From positions 1,178,001-1,242,000 of the forward strand of contig JBAOIH010000001.1 of the NCBI GenBank assembly GCA_037045645.1: a DNA stretch of 64,000 nt. The letters run 5' to 3'. Origin of the DNA: Nocardioides sp. Lineage in GTDB: Bacteria > Actinomycetota > Actinomycetes > Propionibacteriales > Nocardioidaceae. The notes under the pieces are model-generated. The model searched no databases. It was not told where the DNA came from and saw nothing but the letters and a program-made list of their open reading frames with translations. The position numbers and the translations under genes were made by a program. Shown here one piece after another: positions 50,480-59,093 of the stretch (positions within the stretch are counted from its first letter, which is position 1; each line of letters opens with the position of its first letter).

Positions 50480-51472
50480 ATGTCGATCAGCGCACCCGAC
50501 CACACCGCCACGCTCGGGCAGTCGGAGGTCCAGGCTTTTGCGAGTGCGTTCGAGCAGATGTCCACCACCATCGAGCAGGCGCTGCTCGGCAAACGTACGG
50601 TGATCAGGCTCGCGCTGACATGCCTGATGAGCGAGGGCCACCTGCTGCTCGAAGACCTGCCCGGCACCGGAAAAACCATGCTGGCGCGCGCCATGGCCCG
50701 CGCGGTCGAGGGCTCGCACGCGCGCATCCAGTTCACCCCGGATCTGCTGCCCTCCGACGTCACCGGCGTCACCGTCTATGACCAACACCGCGGCTCGTTC
50801 GACTTCCACCCCGGTCCGATCTTCCACAACCTGGTGCTCGCCGACGAGATCAACCGCGCGTCACCCAAGACACAGGCCGCGCTGCTGGAGGTGATGGAGG
50901 AGGGCCATGTCACGGTCGACGGCGTCACGCATGACGTCGAACCCCCGTTCATGGTCATCGCCACGCAGAACCCCGTGGAACAGGCCGGCACCTACAAGTT
51001 GCCCGAGGCCCAACTCGACCGCTTCCTGATGAAGACGGCGGTCGGGCATCCCAACGCGGAGTCGACGGAGGAGTTGCTGCTCAACTCCGGACTGCGGGAT
51101 CGGGCCTCGATGATCCAGCCCGTCGCCACGACCGGCGACATCTTGGCGTTGCGGGGACTGGCGGCGCGGGTCCACCTCGACCCGGCGATCGCGACGTACG
51201 TGCGCAAGCTCGCAGAGGCATCCCGCGAGTTGCAGGATCTCAAGCTCGGCCTGTCCGCGCGCGGCTGCTTGGCGATGATCCGGGTCGCGAAGACCTGGGC
51301 GATCGCCGACGGACGCAACCACGTCGTGCCCGACGACATCCAGTCGTTGGCTCACCCGGTGTTGTGCCACCGACTGCTGCTCGACGGCCATGCTCAGTTC
51401 ACCGGGGTGACCATCGACGACGTGATCGACCGCCTCCTCGACAGCGTGACGCCCCCGACCACGCGCGCATGA
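50480..51472 (+). CDS. MoxR-type AAA ATPase
   Basis: A 330-residue AAA+ chaperone of the MoxR/RavA group, thought to mature partner proteins with help of DUF58 and similar proteins. Walker A is EDLPGTGKTM, Walker B LVLADEINRASPKTQ, sensor 1 VIATQNPVEQAGTYKLPEAQLDRF. The gene overlaps the DUF58 gene by 4 bp, forming the usual MoxR-DUF58-transglutaminase group. Confidence 0.93.
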   Translation: MSISAPDHTATLGQSEVQAFASAFEQMSTTIEQALLGKRTVIRLALTCLMSEGHLLLEDLPGTGKTMLARAMARAVEGSHARIQFTPDLLPSDVTGVTVYDQHRGSFDFHPGPIFHNLVLADEINRASPKTQAALLEVMEEGHVTVDGVTHDVEPPFMVIATQNPVEQAGTYKLPEAQLDRFLMKTAVGHPNAESTEELLLNSGLRDRASMIQPVATTGDILALRGLAARVHLDPAIATYVRKLAEASRELQDLKLGLSARGCLAMIRVAKTWAIADGRNHVVPDDIQSLAHPVLCHRLLLDGHAQFTGVTIDDVIDRLLDSVTPPTTRA

Positions 51473-52644
51473 CCTCACTTCGCCGGTTCTTCGGCGCGAT
51501 CACACCGCTCGCCTGGAGCACCTTCGCTCTCGGCGTGGGCTGTCTGGTCGTGTCCAGGTGGATCGGGTCGTCGGTCTTCGGCGCGTTGGGCGCCTCGGTG
51601 TTGCTCGTGCTGGTCCTCTCGGCGGCGCTGGTCCTGCTGCCCACCCGCGCCGACGTCCGAGTCGTGATGCGCCCCTATCGAGCCGTCGTGGGCGCAGGTT
51701 CCTGGGCGCACGTGGACGTACGCAACCGGGGTGCGCTGCCGATGGCCCAACCGATCGTGCATCTGCCGGCGTTCGGGCGGATCTATCGCCGCGTGCTGAG
51801 CCACCTTCCCCGTGGCGGGGCGACTCAGGTCGAGATCGAGGTCCCGGGTGCGCGGCGCGGCGTACACGAGATCGGGCCCGCCGAGGTCCTGCGCCAAGAC
51901 CCGCTCGGGCTGTTTCGACGCGTCTGCGGCGAGGCCGCCTCGGTGGAGTTCTACGTACGCCCGCGCACGGTGCGCGTGGAAAGCCTGGGCGTCGGGCAGG
52001 CCAGCGATCTGGAGGGCGTGGTCAGTGACGAGATCTCGATGAGCGACCTGTCGTTCCACGCGTTGCGCGAATACGTCCCGGGCGACGACCTGCGTCATGT
52101 CCACTGGCGCTCGTCGGCGAAGGCCGACCGGCTGCTCGTACGCCAGTATCACGACACGCGACGCAGCCAGATCACGCTGCTGGTCGACACCGAACGTGCG
52201 GCCTACCGGCGCGGTCGCGAGTTCGAGCTGGCTCTGTCGATGGCGGCCTCGTTGGCCACGCGTGCGGCCACCGACGACCTGGAGGTCTCGTTCCACTGCG
52301 GCAAGGAGCACCTGCGCAACAGCACCGCCGAAGCGGTCCTGGACGCGACCTGCCGCGCCGAACCCGGCGCCGCTGCCCTCGAAGAGTTGGTCTTCCGCGC
52401 ACACGCGGAGGCGCAGGGCGCCGATCCGGGACTCCTGGTGTTGATGACCGGGTCTCGTCGGCTGACCGAGGACGCCAGCCGGCTGCTGAGCAACTTCTCC
52501 TCGCAGGCTCGCATCCTGCTGTTGCGTGCCGAGGCCGACGGCATGCCGGGACTGCTCAACATCGGCACCCTGGTCGAGGGCCGCATCAGCGACCTCGACC
52601 AACTGCCGCGCGTGATGGACCAGTTCCTGTGGGGGCCCGCGTGA
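51469..52644 (+). CDS. DUF58 domain protein
   Basis: A 391-residue protein with two N-terminal helices (about residues 10-60), then a beta-rich region and the DUF58 segment YVPGDDLRHVHWRSSAKADRLLVRQY. A von Willebrand-like fold follows (ITLLVDTERAAY). It probably works with the MoxR ATPase at the membrane. The ATG overlaps the MoxR stop and its own end overlaps the next GTG. Confidence 0.91.
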   Translation: MTSLRRFFGAITPLAWSTFALGVGCLVVSRWIGSSVFGALGASVLLVLVLSAALVLLPTRADVRVVMRPYRAVVGAGSWAHVDVRNRGALPMAQPIVHLPAFGRIYRRVLSHLPRGGATQVEIEVPGARRGVHEIGPAEVLRQDPLGLFRRVCGEAASVEFYVRPRTVRVESLGVGQASDLEGVVSDEISMSDLSFHALREYVPGDDLRHVHWRSSAKADRLLVRQYHDTRRSQITLLVDTERAAYRRGREFELALSMAASLATRAATDDLEVSFHCGKEHLRNSTAEAVLDATCRAEPGAAALEELVFRAHAEAQGADPGLLVLMTGSRRLTEDASRLLSNFSSQARILLLRAEADGMPGLLNIGTLVEGRISDLDQLPRVMDQFLWGPA

Positions 52645-54839
52645 GTACGGGCGTACGCGCACCACAAGTCGGTCAGCCTCAACTGCGCGGGATCGGCGCC
52701 GACATGCTGGCGGTCTGCGCGATCGGGATCTTGGCCCTGCTGCCACTGTGGACGACCTTCGCCGAGTACGCCTGGTTCGTCGTGGGCGTCACCGCGGTCG
52801 TCGTCGGCGCCTTCCTGGTCGGGCAGTGGCGAGCGCGGTCGTGGCCGGTCTGGGCGCTGCCCTTTGCGGGCATCGCGGCGTACGTCGTCTCGGCCCAGGC
52901 GTTCGTCTCCCGTCACGAGGGGCTGGGGCGGCTGATCATCGACGACCGTTCGTGGCGCGCCCTCGTGCGTGGCTCCGTGGACTCCTGGGCCCTGGTGTAC
53001 GAGACCCTGCCGCGCGTCGACGCCACCGGCAAGGTGCTTCTGGTCCCTCTCATCCTGGGCCTGGTGCCGGCGTTCGTGTCGGCTGCGCTTGCCTGCTACA
53101 CCCGCAGCGCCCTCCTGCCCGTGACGCCGCTGCTCGCGGGCATGGCCGTCGCGCTGACGTTGGGCCGAGGGGACACCGAGTTGGTATGGGTGGGGCTCGC
53201 GGTCGCCGCGATAGCTCTGCTGTGGAGCGCGGACCGCAACGCCCGCAACGACAGAGCCACCTCGCGCTCGCGGATCACCTTCCTGGCCCGTGCGTTCCTG
53301 GCGCTCCTCGCGTTGGGCGGCGGCTCCGTGCTGCACGGCGTCGCGCTCGGCGGCGCCGAGCCGACGCTGCTGCGTGAGACCGTTGCCAAGGGCCTCGACA
53401 CCAGCCCCGTACCCACCTTGCTCGACGGGTTTCGGCGCTATCGACCGCAGGACCCTGCGATCCTCGACAACGTCAACAAGGCCGAACTCTTGCGGGTCAG
53501 CGACGGCGCTCAGGGGATGCGACTGCGTTTCGCGGCGCTGGACTGGTATGACGGCAACAACTGGCGGCCCAACCCCGACACCTCCCCGTCGGAGTCGCAG
53601 GATCGCTATCTGAAGATGGGCCACAAGCTCGACAACCCGGCGTCCGGCCGTCTAGCCATGGTCCAGGTCGAGATCGGTGACGGCTACCGCGGCAACTGGG
53701 TGCCGCTGGCGGGTCAATTGCAGGAGTTGGGCTTCTATACGACCTTCGACCGGATCTACTACAACGTCGCGACCGGCACCGCGGTGCTGCGCCGCTGGGT
53801 GAAGCCGGGGGAGAGTTACTACTTCGTCTCGCGGATGGCCGATGCGACCCTCAAGCCCTCGATGAAGGCCGCCCAAGACGTCGATCCTGATCTCTACGAG
53901 CGCGCGGGCTTCGTCGATCCGCTGGCGCAGGGCTTCCTGAAGGCCACCGGCACCCCCATGGAGGCGTTCTTCGCGGCAGCGGAGAAGCTTAAACGGGAGG
54001 GGGCCTATAGCGACGGCGCGTTCGGCTGGGAGACCCGTTTCCTGCCTGGGCACGGTGCCGAGCGACTCGGAACCCTGTTTCTCGACGCACCGCAGGTGGT
54101 GGGCAACGACGAGCAGTACGCCGCCGCGCTCGCCCTGCTGGGCATCCGGATGAAGATCCCCACGCGCGTGGTCGTGGGTGCGGTCGTGCCCGACCACCGG
54201 GTCGTCACCGGCGCCGACGTGCGTGCCTGGGTCGAGGTGCAACTGGCCGACGGCACCTGGCGCACTATGCCAACCGAACGGTTCCTGGGCACCAAGGAGC
54301 CCAAGCCGACCGACCCGCCGAAGACCCGACGCGGCACGTTGATGCCCAAGAAGGGTGAGATCAAGCGGCAGCAGGAGATCCGGCAGGAACGCAAGGAGAA
54401 GGAGCAGAAGCCGGAGAAGATCACCGTCGACCTCACGGACGAGCAGACACAGTGGTGGCCGTACGCGCTCGCCCTGCTGGCCCTGCTCGCCGGGGTGCCG
54501 CTGGCCAAGCTGGTCAGGCGCCGACGCAGGCGCACCGACCGGCGTACTCCCTATCGCTTCGCCCGCGGCTGGCAGGAGTTGATCGACACCGGCCGAGACC
54601 TGGGCCATGACATCCCCAAGACGCACAGTCGACCACGCCAGGCTGAGGCGTTGGGCCAGCCCCGGGCCCTGGCCGTGCTGGCCGACGAGGGGACGTTCGG
54701 TGATCGTGAACCGACGGAGGAGGAAGCCACCCGTTTCTGGGAGGAGATCGCCTCCCTGCAACGCGAACTGCGTACGAAGGCGCCGTGGTGGCACACGATC
54801 CTGGGCTGGCTCAACCCGACCAGCTTCTGGCGACGCTGA
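52641..54839 (+). CDS. Transglutaminase-like membrane protein lacking the catalytic triad
   Basis: A 732-residue protein: about six helices in the first 240 residues, an outer transglutaminase-like domain (about 440-560), one more helix near 610 and a cytoplasmic tail. In active relatives the core reads GDCEQYA and later AHAWVE and DPT. Here these are GNDEQYAAA, ADVRAWVEV and MPTERF, so Cys, His and Asp are replaced. The fold is otherwise retained (IPTRVVVGAVVP), suggesting a binding or scaffold role in the MoxR-DUF58 group. Confidence 0.88.
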   Translation: MSTGVRAPQVGQPQLRGIGADMLAVCAIGILALLPLWTTFAEYAWFVVGVTAVVVGAFLVGQWRARSWPVWALPFAGIAAYVVSAQAFVSRHEGLGRLIIDDRSWRALVRGSVDSWALVYETLPRVDATGKVLLVPLILGLVPAFVSAALACYTRSALLPVTPLLAGMAVALTLGRGDTELVWVGLAVAAIALLWSADRNARNDRATSRSRITFLARAFLALLALGGGSVLHGVALGGAEPTLLRETVAKGLDTSPVPTLLDGFRRYRPQDPAILDNVNKAELLRVSDGAQGMRLRFAALDWYDGNNWRPNPDTSPSESQDRYLKMGHKLDNPASGRLAMVQVEIGDGYRGNWVPLAGQLQELGFYTTFDRIYYNVATGTAVLRRWVKPGESYYFVSRMADATLKPSMKAAQDVDPDLYERAGFVDPLAQGFLKATGTPMEAFFAAAEKLKREGAYSDGAFGWETRFLPGHGAERLGTLFLDAPQVVGNDEQYAAALALLGIRMKIPTRVVVGAVVPDHRVVTGADVRAWVEVQLADGTWRTMPTERFLGTKEPKPTDPPKTRRGTLMPKKGEIKRQQEIRQERKEKEQKPEKITVDLTDEQTQWWPYALALLALLAGVPLAKLVRRRRRRTDRRTPYRFARGWQELIDTGRDLGHDIPKTHSRPRQAEALGQPRALAVLADEGTFGDREPTEEEATRFWEEIASLQRELRTKAPWWHTILGWLNPTSFWRR

Positions 54840-54854
54840 CCCCGGCACCCCCGA

Positions 54855-54884
54855 TTGGCCGCTGACTGCCCACCCGCGTAGGCT
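54855..54884 (+). promoter_or_regulatory. rpsA promoter, TTGGCC-18-TAGGCT
   Basis: TTGGCC (54855-54860) and TAGGCT (54879-54884) are 18 bases apart. Transcription would start near 54891, leaving an untranslated leader of about 160 bases, long for this window. Confidence 0.55.
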
Positions 54885-55049
54885 GGCGCTCGCGCGAAGA
54901 GTCTGCCCCGTCCCGACATGGAGTGGACCACGAGCTCGCTATCACGCGGCGACACCCTTTCAGGTCCGCAGCGCAGCACCACCGGTAGTGAAACCGGCTC
55001 CTCGCGTGCCCGCACAACTTCTATCCATCCGAAGGTTCCCACACACCTC

Positions 55050-56507
55050 ATGACGAGCACGTACGCATTCCCGGACACCGACGCCCCGCAGGTAGCGGTC
55101 AACGACATCGGGTCCGAAGAGGACTTCCTCGCGGCGATCGACGCCACCATCAAATACTTCAACGACGGCGACATCGTCGACGGCACCATCGTCAAGGTGG
55201 ACCGTGACGAGGTCCTCCTCGACATCGGCTACAAGACCGAGGGCGTCATCCCCTCGCGCGAGCTGTCCATCAAGCACGACGTCGACCCCAACGAGGTCGT
55301 CAAGGTCGGCGACCAGGTCGAAGCCCTCGTTCTCCAGAAGGAGGACAAGGAAGGCCGCCTCATCCTGTCCAAGAAGCGTGCGCAGTACGAGCGCGCCTGG
55401 GGCACGATCGAGAAGGTCAAGGAAGAGGACGGCGTCGTCGAGGGCACCGTGATCGAGGTCGTCAAGGGCGGCCTGATCCTGGACATCGGCCTGCGCGGCT
55501 TCCTGCCCGCGTCCCTGGTCGAGATGCGCCGCGTGCGCGACCTGCAGCCGTACGTCGGCCAGACGCTCGAGGCCAAGATCATCGAGCTCGACAAGAACCG
55601 CAACAACGTCGTGCTGTCGCGTCGCTCGTGGCTCGAGCAGACCCAGTCCGAGGTCCGTCACGGATTCCTCACCCAGTTGCAGAAGGGCCAGATCCGCAAG
55701 GGTGTCGTGTCCTCCATCGTCAACTTCGGTGCCTTCGTGGACCTCGGTGGCGTCGACGGCCTCGTGCACGTCTCGGAGCTGTCCTGGAAGCACATCGACC
55801 ACCCCAACGAGGTCGTCAACGTCGGTGACGAGGTCACCGTCGAGGTGCTGGACGTCGACATGGACCGCGAGCGCGTCTCGCTGTCGCTGAAGGCGACCCA
55901 GGAAGACCCGTGGCAGCACTTCGCTCGCACCCACCAGATCGGTCAGATCGTGCCGGGCAAGGTCACCAAGCTGGTGCCCTTCGGTGCCTTCGTCCGCGTC
56001 GAGGAGGGCATCGAGGGTCTGGTGCACATCTCCGAGCTCGCCGAGCGTCACGTCGAGATCCCCGAGCAGGTCGTCCAGGTCAACGACGACGTCATGGTCA
56101 AGATCATCGACATCGACCTGGAGCGTCGCCGGATCTCCTTGTCGCTCAAGCAGGCCAACGAGACCGCCACCGCCTCGGACGTCGAGGAGTTCGACCCGAC
56201 GCTCTATGGCATGGCGGCGACCTACGACGAGCAGGGCAACTACATCTACCCCGAGGGCTTCGACCCCGACACGGGTGAGTGGCTCGAGGGCTTCGAGGAC
56301 CAGCGCGCCGCGTGGGAAGAGCAGTACGCCCAGGCGCACGCCCGCTGGGAGGCGCACGTCAAGCAGCAGGAAGAGGCCAAGCAGGCCGAGGTCGAGGCCG
56401 GCGAAGCTACGTCCTACTCCTCGGAGGCTCCGGCTGCCGACTCCGGTTCGCTGGCGTCCGACGAGGCCCTGCAGGCCCTGCGCGACAAGCTCACCGGCGG
56501 CAACTGA
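55050..56507 (+). CDS. rpsA: 30S ribosomal protein S1
   Basis: RNA-binding ribosomal protein, 485 residues, with four S1 domains at about residues 35-105, 120-190, 208-280 and 295-365. The clear ones read GQIRKGVVSSIVNFGAFVDL and GQIVPGKVTKLVPFGAFVRV. The tail (from about 390) is acidic and alanine-rich, as in actinobacteria. ATG 55050 starts after a long leader with only GAAGG 14 bases upstream, a weak ribosome binding site; S1 is known to control its own translation in other bacteria. Confidence 0.96.
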   Translation: MTSTYAFPDTDAPQVAVNDIGSEEDFLAAIDATIKYFNDGDIVDGTIVKVDRDEVLLDIGYKTEGVIPSRELSIKHDVDPNEVVKVGDQVEALVLQKEDKEGRLILSKKRAQYERAWGTIEKVKEEDGVVEGTVIEVVKGGLILDIGLRGFLPASLVEMRRVRDLQPYVGQTLEAKIIELDKNRNNVVLSRRSWLEQTQSEVRHGFLTQLQKGQIRKGVVSSIVNFGAFVDLGGVDGLVHVSELSWKHIDHPNEVVNVGDEVTVEVLDVDMDRERVSLSLKATQEDPWQHFARTHQIGQIVPGKVTKLVPFGAFVRVEEGIEGLVHISELAERHVEIPEQVVQVNDDVMVKIIDIDLERRRISLSLKQANETATASDVEEFDPTLYGMAATYDEQGNYIYPEGFDPDTGEWLEGFEDQRAAWEEQYAQAHARWEAHVKQQEEAKQAEVEAGEATSYSSEAPAADSGSLASDEALQALRDKLTGGN

Positions 56508-56548
56508 GCGACTCGGGTTCACCGAGCCCGCCCACAGCCGAGCACACC

Positions 56549-57268
56549 ATGAGAAGAGCCTGTCCGGATTCGTCCGGGCGGGCTCTTCTCGTTCTGCTGG
56601 CCGCACTGCTCCTGATCACGACCGGTTGCGGAACCAAGGAGGAGCCCACCCGCGTCATGCTGGTGGGTGACTCGCTCACCCAAGGCCGGGTCGGGGACTG
56701 GACCTGGCGCTATTGGGCCTGGCAGGAACTCGAGCGCGACGACGCCAACGTCGACTTCGTCGGGCCGACCCGCGGGCTCTACGAGTTGGCCACCCAGGAC
56801 TACGACAAGCCCGGCTACCGCGACTCCGACTTCGACCAGGACCACGCCTCGCGCTGGGGAGCGTCCTACCAGGATCTCGGGCGTACGATCGGGTCGCTGG
56901 CCGAAGAGTTCGAGCCGGATGTGATCGTCGACCTGCTCGGGACCAACGACCTCGGCTGGTGGGGTCGTTCGGTGGCAGCGACCGAGACCGAGGCGCGTAC
57001 CTTCATCGAATCGGCTCGCAAGTCGGCTCCCGAGACCGACATCGTCTTGCTGCACCTGGTCAACGACAGCGAGAAGGCCCGGGCCTTCAATGCACGCCTC
57101 GACGCGATCGCGACCGAGCTCGACCAGCCCGACAGCCGGGTGATCATCGCCGACATCGGCGGCTACTTCGAAGCCGAGGACGTCTACGACGGGCTGCATC
57201 CCACGGAGTCGGGGGAGCGACGGATTGCGCGCGCCGTGGTCGAGGCATTGGACGAACTGCACGACTAG
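56549..57268 (+). CDS. SGNH/GDSL hydrolase, probable lipoprotein
   Basis: A 239-residue secreted hydrolase, likely an esterase acting on envelope acyl groups. Block I is VMLVGDSLTQG, block III LLGTNDLGWWG and block V DGLHPTESG, giving the Ser/Asp/His triad. The N-terminus RALLVLLAALLLITTGCG is a signal peptide with a lipobox-like TTGC. The only start that keeps the signal is ATG 56549, which has no ribosome binding site and whose first codons are the rpsA terminator stem. Expression may therefore depend on readthrough or a hidden promoter. Confidence 0.82.
   Translation: MRRACPDSSGRALLVLLAALLLITTGCGTKEEPTRVMLVGDSLTQGRVGDWTWRYWAWQELERDDANVDFVGPTRGLYELATQDYDKPGYRDSDFDQDHASRWGASYQDLGRTIGSLAEEFEPDVIVDLLGTNDLGWWGRSVAATETEARTFIESARKSAPETDIVLLHLVNDSEKARAFNARLDAIATELDQPDSRVIIADIGGYFEAEDVYDGLHPTESGERRIARAVVEALDELHD
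56551..56590 (+). terminator. rpsA terminator inside the next gene's signal peptide
   Basis: GAGAAGAGCC (56551-56560) pairs with GGCTCTTCTC (56581-56590), extended inside by CCGG/CCGG, giving a 17-bp stem (two G-U pairs) with a 6-base loop. It starts right after the first two bases of ATG 56549 of the SGNH gene. Confidence 0.8.
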
Positions 57269-57282
57269 CGGTCTAGACCGCT
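57267..57282 (+). terminator. Possible terminator after the SGNH gene
   Basis: A perfect 16-bp palindrome, AGCGGTCTAGACCGCT, includes the TAG stop; as RNA it folds into a 6-bp stem with a CTAG loop. Confidence 0.45.
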
Positions 57283-57382
57283 GCGGTGTCCTCGGCAAAA
57301 ATATCTGCGTTCTTGCGCACCGTGACCTAACGCGCGTTCCATCTCTACGAATGCCATTCGGGTCGGCCAGGGGAGAGCGTCC

Positions 57383-57763
57383 ATGAAATCCAACGTCAGA
57401 CACTTCCGGGCAGCGCACCTGCACGTGCTGGCTGCAGTCTTCGCACTGGTCGCCACGATGCTCGTCTTCACGGCCGCCAGCAGTTCGCAAGCCACGCCAG
57501 GCGGACCGAGCGCAGCCGCAGCCTCGTTGAGTCTGAAGGCGCAGGCCGGCAACGCGCGCCCAGGCAAGGCGGTGATCACCGGACGGGTGACCAGTCGCTC
57601 TGGCAAGCCATTGGGCGGCGTGACCGTCGTGGCGTACGGCACCCGCAAAGGGGCGCAACACTGGTCCGAGAAAGTCGCCGCCGCCACGGATGCCCAGGGC
57701 AATTACCGCCTGACCGGCTTGCAGAGCGGGTCGTACGAGATCCGCTTCACTGACGGCACCTAA
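57383..57763 (+). CDS. Secreted protein with carboxypeptidase-regulatory-like domain
   Basis: A 126-residue exported protein. Residues 1-35 form a signal peptide (VLAAVFALVATMLVFTAASS) cleaved near AQA/ATPGG. The rest is one small beta-sandwich with GRVTSRSGKPLGGVTVVAYG and the closing GNYRLTGLQSGSYEIRF, typical of carboxypeptidase D regulatory domains that serve in adhesion or as structural modules. No catalytic domain is attached. GGGGAG is 7 bases before the ATG. Confidence 0.84.
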   Translation: MKSNVRHFRAAHLHVLAAVFALVATMLVFTAASSSQATPGGPSAAAASLSLKAQAGNARPGKAVITGRVTSRSGKPLGGVTVVAYGTRKGAQHWSEKVAAATDAQGNYRLTGLQSGSYEIRFTDGT

Positions 57764-57765
57764 GG

Positions 57766-57830
57766 CGAAGAACTGCGGCCGCAGGGCCGGTCGGCGCGAG
57801 TCGGCTGGCCCTCCCGGCCGCAGTTCTTCG
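57766..57830. terminator. Long bidirectional terminator
   Basis: A 16-bp perfect stem CGAAGAACTGCGGCCG (57766-57781) and its complement (57815-57830) encloses a second stem AGGGCC/GGCCCT. It lies between two convergent genes. Confidence 0.88.
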
Positions 57831-57835
57831 CGAAT

Positions 57836-59074
57836 TCAGGGGTGGCCGAGGTCCGTACGCCGCACCTTCCCGGTCGCCGTCCGGGGCAGATCGGGGACGA
57901 ACAGATAGTCCTTGGGGCGCTTGGCTGGCGCGAGATGCGTACGCGCGTACGAGCGCAGCGACTCCTCGCTGACGTCCCCGACCACTGCAGCACACACGCG
58001 TTGCCCCCACTCGGGATCCGGGGTGCCGAAGACCGCGATGTCGACGAGCCCCGGGACCTCGTGGAGCACCTGCTCCACTTCGAGGGGATAGACGTTGACC
58101 CCGCCGGAGATGATCAGGTCGACGCGGCGACCGTCGAGCCAGACATACCCGTCCTCGTCGATCCGGCCGAGGTCTCCGACGGTGAATGCCGAGCCGCGCC
58201 AGGCGTCAGCGGTCTTCTCGGGCGCGTTCCAATAGCGAAACCGTGCGTGTTCGGGCACCTCGCACCACAGATGGCCGTCCCCGTCGACCGTCATCGACCG
58301 CCCGGGGCGAGCGCGTCCTACGGTGCCGGGGCGCTCCAGCCATTCCTCGGACCTGCAGGCGGTGAACTGCCCTTCGGTCGAACCGTAGAACTCCCAGGTC
58401 GAGCCCGCGGGGAATCGCTCGATCAGCCGCGCCTTGACCGCGACCGGGCACGGCGCACCGGCATGTGCCACCAGCCGGAAAGACGAAAGATCGGGCCAGC
58501 CCACCTCGTCCCAATGGGCGAACAGACGCTGGAGATGAGTCGGCACCACGAACATCGTGGTCGGGCGTTCGCGCACGATCGCGTCGGTCAGTCGTACGAC
58601 GTCGAAGGGACCCGGCACCACCAGCCGCCCACCGGCCAACAGCGTGCCCATCGCAAACCGCAACGGCGCGGAGTGGTGCAGGGGGCTCACCACGAGATTC
58701 ACGTCGGTCGCGCAGAACTCCCACAGGTCGCGCTCTTCGGTCACCAACGCGGTCGCGTGGTCCTCGGACAGCAACCCCGAGAAGACTGCCTTGGGTCGGC
58801 CGGTCGTACCGCTGGTGACGTGCATCGGTCGGCCGCGGGGGAGCAGGTCGCGGCGACTGGCGACGAGGCCATCGAGTTCGACCGGGTCCGTCACGACGTG
58901 AACCGGATCGACGTCCGCCAGGATCGCGTCGCGTTCGTACGCCGTGAGCTTGGGGTCCAGCGGCACCGGAAAGACACCGCAGTCCAGGAGAGCCAGGCAG
59001 GCTTGCGCGTACGTCGCGCTCCCGGGCACCAACAGCGCGACCCGATCGCCCGGGTGCAGACTCGGCAAACTCAC
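57836..59074 (-). CDS. AMP-binding acyl-CoA synthetase, short form
   Basis: A 412-residue ANL-family ligase that should activate a carboxylic acid with ATP and CoA. Motifs are present: TSGTTGRPKAV (P-loop), YGSTEGQFTA, GDLGRIDEDGYVWLDGRRVD, the hinge LIISGGVNVYP and the catalytic lysine in RTATGKVRR. Most relatives have about 500 residues; this one lacks roughly the first 60-90 and begins VSLPSLHPGDRVALLVPG. The GTG start is fixed by the divergent promoter it shares with coaE, so the short form seems real. Confidence 0.86.
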   Translation of the reverse strand: MSLPSLHPGDRVALLVPGSATYAQACLALLDCGVFPVPLDPKLTAYERDAILADVDPVHVVTDPVELDGLVASRRDLLPRGRPMHVTSGTTGRPKAVFSGLLSEDHATALVTEERDLWEFCATDVNLVVSPLHHSAPLRFAMGTLLAGGRLVVPGPFDVVRLTDAIVRERPTTMFVVPTHLQRLFAHWDEVGWPDLSSFRLVAHAGAPCPVAVKARLIERFPAGSTWEFYGSTEGQFTACRSEEWLERPGTVGRARPGRSMTVDGDGHLWCEVPEHARFRYWNAPEKTADAWRGSAFTVGDLGRIDEDGYVWLDGRRVDLIISGGVNVYPLEVEQVLHEVPGLVDIAVFGTPDPEWGQRVCAAVVGDVSEESLRSYARTHLAPAKRPKDYLFVPDLPRTATGKVRRTDLGHP

Positions 59075-59080
59075 GCGGGC

Positions 59081-59087
59081 TAGTATC
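59081..59087. promoter_or_regulatory. Overlapping divergent -10 boxes
   Basis: On the plus strand TAGTAT (59081-59086) ends 7 bases before the coaE GTG. On the minus strand GATACT (59087-59082) ends 7 bases before the ligase GTG. The two boxes share five base pairs. Confidence 0.5.
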
Positions 59088-59093
59088 CCCGGC

